Shown one piece after another: positions 11,801 to 21,999 of a stretch of 64,000 bases of DNA. The notes under the pieces are model-generated. The model was not told the DNA's origin and made no database searches. It saw only the letters and a program-made list of their open reading frames with translations. The DNA lies in NCBI GenBank assembly GCA_021229015.1, contig CM037783.1:55436252-55500251 (forward strand), in the 5' to 3' direction. Source of the DNA: Solen grandis (lineage: Eukaryota > Mollusca > Bivalvia > Adapedonta > Solenidae). A program made the position numbers and the translations under genes. Within the stretch, counting starts at the first letter, position 1. Each line of letters starts with the position of its first letter.

Positions 11801-14748
11801 TTGCTTTTAGGTAACCTATGATTAACAAACCGACCCTGGTGTAGTCCCCCGCAATAAAGGCCTGTTCGATACCGCTGTAAATAGTGAGCACGATCAGCAG
11901 TTTCTGGTATGGGTTCCGCCATATGTGTTTCACTGTCTCTAGAACGAGGCTAAAGGACAAGCCCTTCTTCCGGTTTGCACAGTTCTTGTCCAGGTCAATC
12001 TTGTCCAGGAAGATGACCACGATGAGGAAAGCAAGGAATGCAAACGCAACGTAGATCCCGCATACAGTGTAGACCTTAACATAACAGTTGAGAGAGTTTG
12101 TTACAAATTTGGCTGACACATGAAAATAGGTTCTGGTAACACAGTGGTTTGAATGTTCGTATTGATGTATTAAAATGTGGTATTCAAGGCATTTGGGTGC
12201 TTTTTTTTCTAGCGGATAGATTTTCAAAAAAAAATGCACCTATGTACATTACATTAGACTATAACTAAAATATATATGAATTAAAAATGGGTCACCACGT
12301 CCGTTTTAGATATTTGGCTTATGGTGAAACATTACTGTTTGCTAAAATTTGTTGAAAAAATCAAAGCATTAAAATTGGAAAGGTTGCATTCTAAATACCT
12401 TTATAACATAATTATCAAAATCAAAATATTAACATTTTCAGAATAATTTCATCATAATTTGTAACTTAAAATGTGTTTTATAAGTTACAGGTTAAAATAC
12501 TGTCAAACATGAATGGAAAATATACTACGAGCAAAATCAGTCAGTGTGCCTATGCTAAAATATACATGCATACAAGAACGACGCAAAAGCTATGAAATTT
12601 TATATATTTTTTCTTGATAGGAAAAAAAATCAACGTACATATTTCCTTTTTTTTTCTGATTCAATCCTCTGAGATAAAGGCTTTCTGAAAATGTAAAAAA
12701 ATGTATACCTCACGACGTTTGTATCTTAACTAAACCTATTTTTTCACTGAAAGTTTTGTTTTGCCACATTCATTAAAAAAAAAGAATTGTGACTTTTTGG
12801 ACCCTCAACATTTGGCAAATATACTTTAAATCACGTTTTCAAAACAAGAATCTTAAAATTTGGGATTTCCTTTCATATTCTTCTAAGATAAACGAGAAAT
12901 TAAAAAAGGGGGGGAAAAAGAATTAAAATCAGTGGTAACCCACTGAAACGTCCTTAAAAACAAAAACTGTCCCAAGACAGCTCGCTCCACTTTTCTGAGT
13001 GCTGGATAATATAATATCCGCTGTTAATTTCTTTAGTGTTAACAAAAAAAATTGTGACATATAGTATTGAGCCCAGACACATGTGGAAAATTTCAACCCC
13101 AAAGCTTTAGTACTTACTGAGATAAGAACTTGCATGAAAAACATTAGCCTAAAATAAAATATGTTTCAAGATAATCAGATGTTTTTTTAAAACCTTTTGA
13201 ACTTTAAATGTTCATCAAAAATTTGATAGTTTTTGAGAAATAACATAACAAATGAAAAAAAAATCTTATTCGAAAGGGGGAATAAGTGTGTCCGAAGTGG
13301 AACTAAAAATAACGATTTTGTTACATGCAAAATGTACCTACATGACTTTATCCCCAATTCGTTATAAAAGCTACACCGTCAATTGACAGATCATTGACAT
13401 TTCAAGACAGGCACAGTAAGAGAAGCTTTGGGAAGCTTTAAACTGTAAACAACAAAGGGCACTCCCGCTTATTTCATATATACATATTGTAAAAATACAT
13501 AGACCCTGGCTTCAAAGTCACGGGTGTATTTTCCCTATTTGCCTTTCCAACAAAACAACAGCATACTGCCTCTTACCTGATTGTAAGTCACAATATATAT
13601 ATATATATTCCAGAAAACGAACATAATATTGACCAAGGAAGTTTCTAAACGAACGTAATTGTTATGAATGACCTTTTAACTTTACCTGCGTTATTTCTGG
13701 TTTCTTGAGGTTCGTATTGTTTCTTATGTCATCGGCCGGGCAGTAGTTGGCACCACAGTGGGTTAGGACTTCCGATGTGACGACAAGAGTAGCATTCTCG
13801 TCGCGTTCACTGAACACCAGCGACGATACCAGGTTACCCCAGATCTGGCCTGTCATGAATGCATAGTAAATGTTAATTATCATCGAAAAACGCAACAAAG
13901 AAGACAACCTCCTTTTATTTCGTCGTAATAGTAACATTCTTTAACAAAAAGATCCAAACATGAAAACGGAAGATTTTTTATTGTTTCAAGATTTCATTTA
14001 TTGATGTTTATAGAATTATCTTCCTATTCGGTTGAAAATACATGTATTAGGACCTTAATGCATTGCAATCATTATTGGTATTGAACGGTTGATTCGATGC
14101 TATGACTAATCAAAAGTCTAAAAACTTATTATAGCAATTATAGGTAATAGCAACCCTAATTGTGATTTTCGTATACCAGTATATGTACTCACTGGTTTGA
14201 AATAACATGAAGAAAGCACCAAAAAAGCGATTGATTATGTCGTCATCCGTGGACCCTGTCATCTTGGCGTACCAGATGCCCGTCTGAGTCAGGTAGGTGC
14301 ACTTGGCGGACCATAGCGGGGCCGCACCCAGTCCCAGGATAACAGCGCTGGGGAAGATGGTCCAGGAAACAGCGTAGAAGTTGGCCACCATATAAAGGAT
14401 GTAGCAGAGCATGGAAAAGGCCACGGCCCACTTGCAACCAATAGCGTCGATGATAAAGGGTGGGGATATGAGGCAGGATAAGATGAGAGCAGCATAGATA
14501 ACGGAAAGTCCGTCTGTGCCCAGTCCGTCCTCGCGATTCAGGCTAGACTGTAGGTTGGTCAAGGACCGGAAGGCCGTGAAGAGGAAAAGAAAGGCAATAC
14601 TGACTACTGCCACATTTTTCATGATCTGCCGCTTTGTCATCGGAACATTCTTGGCGAGGGCGTCGTCTGTAACAACGGCACATCCGGCCTGTCCGGTTTC
14701 CTTTGCAACGGCGCTTGACGCGTCTATGTCTATTTCCGGATTGTCCAT
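7360..14748 (-). CDS. UNC93A-like multi-pass membrane protein, six coding exons
   Basis: The coding exons are 14748-14193, 13849-13686, 12074-11835, 11508-11373, 8693-8562 and 7592-7360, with TAG at 7362-7360. All phases fit (1, 0, 0, 1, 1), giving 486 residues, close to the usual UNC93A length. The ATG at 14748 lies just inside an acceptor (AG at 14763-14762), so a non-coding 5' exon probably lies upstream. Residues 1-45 look cytosolic and the first helix is at about 46-63. Exon 2 encodes a loop with N-glycosylation sequons at N204 and N229. Family signatures are GDYTR followed by SYISCSIG across the exon 3/4 junction, LWGVGDAVIQTQ in exon 5, and EAAFANYRLWE with FIIAFGYS in exon 6. UNC93A belongs to the MFS-like UNC93 family, and its transport substrate is not established. 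The exon 3 donor is GTCGGT, a weak site. Intron 4 carries a Ty3-type integrase relic on the opposite strand. Confidence 0.92.
8848..8886. repeat. (CA)n microsatellite
   Basis: Near-perfect CA dinucleotide run in intron 5 sequence, read directly. Other (CA)n tracts lie at about 42561-42595, 46930-46963 and 58810-58847. Confidence 0.95.
9270..10810 (+). mobile_element. Decayed Ty3/gypsy-type retrotransposon fragment (RNase H end and integrase)
   Basis: This sits antisense inside UNC93A intron 4. At 9280 a DGLSRM-like string matches the end of the RNase H region of Ty3-type polyproteins (usual ADALSR). Weakly conserved linker and integrase zinc-finger-type sequence follows (9490-9730), then a second piece beginning NSQDAGNPSRDQTLWHAR at about 9814. 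At about 10040-10090 there is a remnant of the catalytic core start, and at 10245-10300 the core end (FQPDG, RFNRANLRMLGT). A piece at 10430-10500 contains AFL-TSPGN-type sequence, and a C-terminal LVRNI segment with MVRLES follows at 10650-10790. The frame changes several times and stops are frequent, so the element is dead. No LTRs were recognised. Superfamily assignment is from motif order only. Confidence 0.75.
10334..10405 (+). repeat. 18-bp tandem repeat, four perfect copies, inside the integrase relic
   Basis: The unit TTTGTGCAAGCATACAAC repeats four times exactly. In the integrase frame it reads FVQAYN four times. It lies where Ty3-type integrases carry a VHAYN-like motif, so an element codon block seems to have been amplified after or during decay. 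Confidence 0.95.
12300..12957 (-). mobile_element. Non-autonomous DNA-element-like repeat, copy in UNC93A intron 2
   Basis: Its right edge (12925-12957) is, on the minus strand, TTAAGGACGTTTCAGTGGGT followed by taccactgatttta. This is nearly the same terminus as the element at 62224-62753. The interior shares an AT-rich body with a cctgtaactta motif. The left edge is unclear and approximate. Confidence 0.5.
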
Positions 14749-14761
14749 GTTTACCTTTGTA

Positions 14762-15151
14762 CTGTAACCGACAGAAATAATTATTAGCATAGCATATTCA
14801 TCATCATTATCATCATCCTTATTTAGACAATAAATTGGCCATTTTAATCATTAAATATTTTACAATAGTAGCAACAACAATATATAAATATTAATTACTA
14901 AAACAGAAGATACCACAGAAAAATAAATACATTGACTTTTTCAGAAAGGTAGTCATAAGTTTAAAACATCTCAGCTACAAATGTTTGGTGCCGCAGTTTA
15001 GATGTTTGCTTAGAAATCTCGGGAACCTGCTTCGTATATATACTTATGTATGTCCATACTACTTTAAAGGACCTTAGCAGATACAATGATTTGATGTGTT
15101 GAGTTAAGGTATAGTGGAATGCTGTCGTGAAAGTTGTTTGTTTAATAATTT
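14762..15151. promoter_or_regulatory. Upstream region of the UNC93A-like gene
   Basis: It starts with a splice acceptor (minus strand, pyrimidine-poor, ...gttacag before 14761), so the first exon and promoter should lie within or beyond this stretch. No clear TATA or initiator element can be named. A (CAT)-rich patch lies at about 14799-14818. Confidence 0.35.
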
Positions 15152-15464
15152 ATTTGTTGTTGGTTGGGTTTAACGGCCAGCAGACAGCATTTCAGCCATT
15201 TAGATTATATTGGCATGACTATTTGAGACATATAAAATGCTGCCACACTGCAGTATCAAGCCGTAGATATGCTACATGACACCACATCAAGACGGATTAT
15301 CCTAACATCGGGCTTACCAGTCCTTGAACTGCCCTAACCATCTGCTGAGCGCTTAGCAGGAAGCTACCAGTACCATTTTAACAATGTATTTCGCGGTTGG
15401 AGATCGAACCCACTACCTTCCGTTCCCGAGGCGGACGTTTTTAACACACTGATACTGGGAACGG
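15152..15464 (-). repeat. tRNA-derived SINE, copy B
   Basis: Same family and orientation as the copy at 4451-4750, but older. The body motif gctgccacactgcagtatcaagccgtaga is kept, the B box is recognisable as gggttcgatctcc, and the A-box end has diverged. Confidence 0.8.
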
Positions 15465-15762
15465 TGTTTCGTTGTTGTTATTGTTTCATTCTGTCCATAT
15501 TACAAAAAGGATTTGATGGGGATGGGGGGGGGGCCAAATTAATTTATTAAAAAAAATTTCGTCAGTCGATTTTTTTTCCTTAAAGACCAATTTTACGTCC
15601 ATGGTTTTTCTATGTTTCGAGGTTATTTGTGTTTTGTGAAAATTTTTGCAGTTCAAACATGAAATCTTTCTATAAAAGGGTTCAATAAAAAGGTAAGGTC
15701 GTAAACTATCTTATAGTTTAAAGAAAATACACATCTAGAATAGTTGGATCGTTCGATTCGCT

Positions 15763-16255
15763 TTTCAGCGAGATACCACTGATTTTAATATTGGTAAAAG
15801 TTTATCTTTTGAAACTCTCATTTATTTTGAGTAGAATCTTCAAGGAACCCACAATTTAAGGGTTCCTATATTAAAAATATGATTGAAAGTAAATTTGCCA
15901 AATGGTGAGTGTCCAAAAAGTCACATTTTAGTATTTTGACTTAAATTTCAATAAAAAAAAGCAGCTTGGGTTAAAAAAAAAAAGCGTGGTAAGGTTCTTA
16001 TACATTTTCAAAAAGTCTTCAATTGAATTAAATATTGAAAATAAAGGAAATCTGTCCGTTGATTTTCTTTTAATCAAGAGAATATATTAAAAAAAATATA
16101 TTTAAGAGGTATTTTTTGTATATATTTTGGTCCTCGTAATGTATTTTCCATGCATTCACCTGTAACTGATTAAACACATTATAAGTGTGATATAAAAATC
16201 TGAAATATTATTTTGATACGTTATTTATTATCAAAAAGGGAACCCATTTCAAAAG
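15763..16255 (+). mobile_element. Non-autonomous DNA-element-like repeat, diverged copy
   Basis: It begins with ttttcagcgagataccactg, a diverged form of the terminus at 62224. It carries the shared body motif cacctgtaactgattaaacacatta at about 16158 and ends near aacccatttcaaaag. No coding capacity was seen. Confidence 0.45.
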
Positions 16256-17107
16256 ATCAGGTATTAACCCTTAAATTAATTTTGGCATAGTTATACCCCT
16301 TGTTTTGATTTTCTGGGCTGATTAAGTTTTTGTTTAGGTCAATTTCTCAAAAACTGTCCAACATGATCACATCAAACTTGGTACCCAGGAATACATGCCC
16401 AAAACAGTATTTCTCATTCGACAACCTTGTAAGATACCGAGTTACTATGAAGTTTCATACTGAATAAGAGTTTATATAGTTCTCGACAAACAATCTATCA
16501 CAAAATTAATTATGTCTCCGTAAAAATGTAAAACCTCTTCCTTCCCTAATGCCTGCATACATAAAGTGCACGCGCACAAAAACAAACAAAAACAAACACA
16601 GTCTGTCACAATATCCAAGATTTTTTACGATTTAAGGTCATTAAACTATGTTTATTTCAGTAAATAATGGCGTCAGTATGTCTAGATCTAATTAATGTAT
16701 ATTAGTTGTTGTTATTGATGTTGTTACGTTGTTTTGTTTTTTTCCCTAGTTCTTTTAAAATTTTAATGTTTGGACATTTGAGTAATATAAGCAACTTATC
16801 TAATATTAAACGGCAACTGACGTGTCGAAAAAAAAGACTCTTTTTTTTTTTTTGTGCTTACTCAGTTTTAAACTACCCCAGTAATATAATTATATCACAT
16901 TATATCACAAGTGTGGAAGACATACGGTCCCAAAACTAGTGACACAGATTTGCTATGAGTTAACTTTTTGTTCTGATGCGCGTGCATTTGGCACTGTAGT
17001 ACTGACTCAGTGCCAACACATGCATTTGAACAGGGAATGCATGCATTGAAAGAAAGGTATGCCTACCTTTAATCAGTCGACAGTTTAAGGCTATTTCTAG
17101 TAGAAAC

Positions 17108-17330
17108 AATGTACATGGCTGAGTGGTTAGAACGTCTATTTTAATGCTAGTTGGTCCTGAGTTCGATCCTTTGCGGAGACTAAATTTGTTAGAAATGGTA
17201 CTGGCATAGGACCATGTAATGACGCTTTGCATATAAGTGTATTTCCAGGACCGGCTTGCTAGATAAATGTGACCAGTTGGGACATATAACCTGTCTATGT
17301 TAAGCTGTCGTGGTGATTTCAATTATTGTA
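17108..17330 (+). repeat. tRNA-derived SINE of a second family
   Basis: The tRNA-like head at about 17116-17173 contains A-box-like tggctgagtggttag and B-box-like gagttcgatcc. A non-tRNA body follows to about 17330. The anticodon-arm region does not fold as a normal tRNA by eye, so a functional tRNA gene is unlikely. Confidence 0.6.
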
Positions 17331-18960
17331 GGCAAAGTCCGTGCATGACTGAAAAAACCGTCAATTAAATGATTTACCAAAGGATGTAGACCATTTCATT
17401 CCGAGATGAGACGTAAACCTACGTAAATCAACGAGCACTCCGCAAACACATAATCTTCATGCTGGTCGAACATTCATTACATAATTCAGTGACTTACCGG
17501 TACTGAGTTTATTATTAAGAATATAATATATTCCTGATAAACTGTAGAAATGCCTTCAGTACCGAGAGCACGTGTCTATCTTCGGAAAACGGAAGTAAAC
17601 ATTGGAGGGGATGAAATATACAATGGAACTGCATCTTTGCATATACATAGTTTGTTACCTCTCTCCCAACAGGTAGAGACAGTCACTACACGTCATGGTA
17701 ATACCAGATGTTTTATGTTTAGGGGGGGGGGGGGGGGTGCATTTTGTTGCTGTTGTTGTTTAGAGGGGTGTGTTGTTTCTTTTTATGGGGAGGGGTATGA
17801 GCGAAGTTGACGGAAAAAGCAAAAGTAGCAAACTGGAAAATATCTTCGGTCAGGAGTTCAAAAGATAGAGCCGTTGAGTCCGTCAGAGCACAGTAAATAT
17901 GGTTTTAACGATAGCCTAACGTGCGTGAAAAGTCAGCTGTGTTTTAAGGTAAACGTGTATATATTTTAATATTGCAATCTCAGTTACATTTTAACGATAT
18001 TCTTATACTCTGTAAATGTAACGCGAAGAACGACACCTGCCTACCAAGTGACCCATAACAATATTTCGGACTCAACCCACTATGAAAGCCCTAATGTAGT
18101 CGTCCACACTCCGATGAACCATCAAATTATGCTATCCAGTCCTTAATTGTAATTTTGACTCTATATGCCCAGAGTATAGAATTCTCAGGGTAAACTTTAT
18201 TAGTATAGTAATTATGAATTGTTAAAGAAAATGATGATAAAAACTTGCTTGCTTCACAAAAGAAGACTTTAAAATTAGAAATAACGATAATTTTGTTATT
18301 CAGTAACATATGTTAACCCATCTTTGGTTTACATTTTAATTTTAATTTTTAATTTTATATTTACTTCTACTCTCCTTCTAATTAAGCAAGTCGTATATTT
18401 TCGAAATGTATAAGACATATATACGATATGCCTTAATCACGTGGGTTATATCGTGTTGTATGTAAAATGATTGTAAACAATGTGCTATGTACAAGTCTGA
18501 AATAAAAATATGTTCTGTTGATGCGTACAAACCACACCCTGGCATGCATAATTATGTTATTTTACCCTTTCAAACACGATGGTTTTAATGATAATTGGGC
18601 AAGGAAGTTTGGGTCGATCTGTCACAAAGAGACCTCTAAAATGTGGATTTTGCTATGTATGATGTTCAGTTGTTGAAAATGTCGCCAAGAAAGAATGCTG
18701 TGCTGGAAACCACAACCATTGGTAGTCCTATCACTTATGTTGTGAAAATCGTGTGATTACATGCATTTATTTCTTTAGAAATAATTAACCACTATTTATA
18801 TCGGATGAACAAAATAAAGTATTTAGGTTCATGTTGACTGTTTGATTTTTCTAACTTGTCATAAGCGCATACATTTCACGATCAGTGCACCGAACATGTT
18901 ATCTTCGCTCGATTCTCGATAAATTCCATACGGTTTACGGGAATTTATTAGAGAAAGGTA
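17331..18960. other. Non-coding stretch, no gene recognised
   Basis: No exon could be supported. An uninterrupted G run lies at 17721-17737, and an AT-rich tract occupies 18290-18480. Nothing else stands out. Confidence 0.4.
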
Positions 18961-18964
18961 GAGT

Positions 18965-19590
18965 ATATAGGTATATAGTTGTAATATAACAAATACATCA
19001 TATATAGGTATATAGTTGTAATATAGCAAATACATCATATATAGGTATATAGTTGTAATATAACAAATACATCATATATAGGTATATAGTTGTAATATAA
19101 CAAATACATCATATATAGGTATATAGTTGTAATATAACAAATACATCATATATAGGTATATAGTTGTAATATAACAAATACATCATATATAGGTATATAG
19201 TTGTAATATAACAAATACATCATATATAGGTATATAGTTGTAATATAGCAAATACATCATATATAGGTATATAGTTGTAATATAACAAATACATCATATA
19301 TAGGTATATAGTTGTAATATAGCAAATACATCATATATAGGTATATAGTTGTAGTATAACAAATACATCATATATAGGTATATAGTTGTAATATAACAAA
19401 TACATCATATATAGGTATATAGTTGTAATATAACAAATACATCATATATAGGTATATAGTTGTAATATAACAAATACATCATATATAGGTATATAGTTGT
19501 AATATAGCAAATACATCATATATAGGTATATAGTTGTAGTATAGCAAAAACATCATATATAGGTATATAGTTGTAATATAGAAAATACAT
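18965..19590. repeat. 37-bp minisatellite, about 17 copies
   Basis: The unit begins GGTATATAGTTGTAATATAA and continues caaatacatcatatata. The spacing between successive ggtatatag starts is 37 bp (for example 18971 to 19008). Copies are nearly identical; the commonest variant is aacaaat/agcaaat, which alternates between copies. There is no unique spacer, so this is not CRISPR. Confidence 0.97.
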
Positions 19591-19592
19591 CA

Positions 19593-19760
19593 TAGCCCGC
19601 TATGGCATATTGGTAAAAGCCATGCGCTACGATGCTGGAGATTACAGGTTCAATTCTAATTTTTAGTTATTTTTTTTTCTCTCTTTTTTCTCTCTCCGTC
19701 TCTCTCTCTCTCTCTTTCTTTTTTCTTTTTCTTTTCTTTTTTCTTTTTTTGTATGTTGTT
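19593..19760 (+). repeat. tRNA-like head followed by a polypyrimidine tract
   Basis: The segment 19597-19665 contains tggcatattggtaaaagcc (A-box-like) and acaggttcaattct (B-box-like). It is followed by a long T/C-rich tract including (CT)n at 19693-19716. It abuts the end of the 37-bp array exactly, so array and head may be parts of one composite SINE or DNA element. Confidence 0.5.
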
Positions 19761-19868
19761 TACATTCACATTTCTAATTTCTTTTTTAAATGTTAAACCT
19801 TTTTGATTTCAAACGATTTTCACAATTGTTTTTATCTCAATTGAAACATTGTATTCACATCAGTTAAG

Positions 19869-21060
19869 TTAATCAGGAAGAAACATCCCCCGTAACTGTT
19901 TCTCAGTTTCACTCGCTGTGTCTGTGCTGTTGTCTTCGCCGAAGTCAGAGCAACTGTCTTCTGTCAAACTGGTGATGAATCTATCTATTTGATCGTCAGT
20001 GAAATAGCCGTTAGTCTTTAACTGCTTTACAACTTTGTCAACATGTTCACACGCGCGCCGCAACCTGTCCTCTCCAATCACATCAAATGCTGCGTTGGCA
20101 ATTTTCTGAAGCTCATCCAGTCTGAAAAGAAATCAATAGGCCTAATTTGAAAGTTAATTCAGTGCTTTAAATTTTCTTCATACATTTGTATAATTATTCG
20201 AAGATAATTAATTATATATTGATCTACATAAAATGTTTAAATCACCTGAATGTAACATTTCTTTGACGATCAATTTTCTTAAGTTGGTTCCAGATAATCT
20301 CAATAGCGTTAGAATCTGGATGGTAAGGAGGTAGACACTGTACTTCATGGCCGCTTTCCCTAAAGAGTTCATCTGGTGGGCGTTTGTTAGCCCGAGCTAT
20401 ATCTGATAGCTATGGTCGTGGTATGGTCTCCTCAAATATAACATTATATATTAAAATTATATTGACTATAAATAATGACATACCGACTGTATTATTTATT
20501 TCACAATAAAAACATTTAGTACCTTAATATCTGCCTTTCGAATGATAGCTTGCAATTTCCATTACGATATGGTACACGGGCAGTCTAGATTGGGAAGTAA
20601 CTGCTTTGTAACCCATTTGGTGAAATTGTCTCTATTCATTTCACGATGGTAGTCACCTGTAGCTGAGGATGCCTTGTAAATTAGCGAGCTCCAGGCATGA
20701 ATCCGACCTTTGATCCAACGTTCACGACAGTCGTCCCCGTTGCATGGCGGTGTCATACCTTAAATCATGAGTCCTTTCCAGCAGCGTTTTCGCAGCGTAG
20801 GAAGTGTCGATCCATGTCTGGTCAATATAGACAAGCTTGAATCCCTCGTCTCCAAGTTCGTTCTTTCGTCTGTAGAAAAAGAGTCTTTGAGAAACAACGG
20901 GCAGTTTTTTAATACGTACCTTTCTATTGTCATTTGTCCGTCTTCATCGAAAGTCTAGTTGTCTCAATATTTTTCTAAGCATTGAAATACTCCCATGAAA
21001 GCCAATGTCGGATTTTAACACAGTATGTAAACTGGTAAATGTTGACAACTGACAACGAAC
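19869..21060 (-). pseudogene. Decayed IS630/Tc1-mariner-type DDE transposase
   Basis: Read on the minus strand, the fragments are in transposase order. A helix-turn-helix remnant (about 20985-21060) is followed by the first catalytic block VYIDQTW (about 20820). A middle block at 20562-20756 includes DYHREMNRDNFTKW and ends in KQLLPNL. The second catalytic block reads VMEIASYHS where the family has VMDNASYHS, so the catalytic Asp is replaced by Glu. The third block is LPPYHPDSNAIEIIWNQLKK (about 20280-20350), then a C-terminal region of about 70 residues ending LRGMFLPD and TAA at 19871-19869. A plausible intron spans 20266-20122. Several frame changes, a stop in the segment near 20415 and the altered catalytic residue show it is inactive. 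Confidence 0.8.
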
Positions 21061-21274
21061 TGTGTGAAACTCATGAACTTTGATTCTGATTACTGTCTGG
21101 TCGAAGTCACATCAACAGGCTTGAAAGCTGCTCATCGAGAACGCTTTGGTGAAGCCAATGATGCAGTTTTTTCTTTTCCTTCCGTATCCTGTAAACAGTT
21201 ATCTTACCTATCTTACCAACTCAAGTGGCTGAAACAGTCTGATCAATATGAGAAGCTGAACCTTCTTAGAATTT

Positions 21275-21670
21275 TTAAAAAAGTGATCGCACTGTTTGTT
21301 TAGCTTTAGATGAAAGAAGTCCGATAAACCTTTCCGTAGCTATTACCCAGTTTAACCCTTTCCCTCATATACTCATTTTGACGCACTCAATAGGTACCAC
21401 ATAAAGCCTGATCTGCAGAAAACCACAGTTAAACCTTACCAAATTTAATTATAAAGTCCTCATTTCCAGACCACTGAGGAGCAGCGAACAGCATAAAACC
21501 TGATCAGCCTGCGAGTTACTCGCAGGCTGATCTGGTTTTATGCTGTTCGCATAGGTCTTTTTATGGTGTCCTCTATGAGGGAAAGGGTTAAAAAAGTGAT
21601 CGCACTGTCTGTTTTTACATTTAGATGAAAGAAGTCCGATAAACCTTTCCGTAGCTATTACCCAGTTTAA
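21275..21670. repeat. TTAA-bounded direct repeat flanking a MITE
   Basis: The segment 21275-21355 recurs at 21588-21670. Both begin ttaaaaaagtgatcgcactg and end attacccagtttaa, and a piggyBac-like MITE lies exactly between them. The two copies differ only by small changes around tgtttagc / ctgtttttaca. Confidence 0.9.
21356..21587 (+). mobile_element. piggyBac-like MITE, copy 2
   Basis: It has the same terminal repeats and internal hairpin as the copy at 6829. The flanking TTAA sites (21352-21355 and 21588-21591) are also the inner ends of the about 80-bp direct repeat. Confidence 0.88.
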
Positions 21671-21999
21671 GAGGACTACACAAAACATATTCATTATGTC
21701 TCCCCCATATTTATATCCAACTTAGTTACGGCCCTTCCCCTATCTTAATACAATTTCCAATATAACAGTAATGACGTGCATTATAACAGGTGTGATATAA
21801 AAGTCATTTCAAGAACATATAATAAAGGTATATCAACTCGCATATGTTGATGAAAACCCTAAGCCTTGTGAACATATTACGTATAACTCCAGTTAACTGT
21901 GTGAGAGAGAGAGAGGGGGGGGTATATTTGATTTTGACTCTGAACCTGACTATCCCTGTAATATAACATTATCACTATAACAACTATTAATTGAATCTT

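Noticed and set aside
17110..17175. Functional tRNA gene
   Set aside because: A and B boxes are present, but the arms do not pair as a normal cloverleaf and a SINE body follows.
18965..19590. CRISPR-like regular array
   Set aside because: The 37-bp units are contiguous with no unique spacers, and the context is an animal genome; it is a minisatellite.
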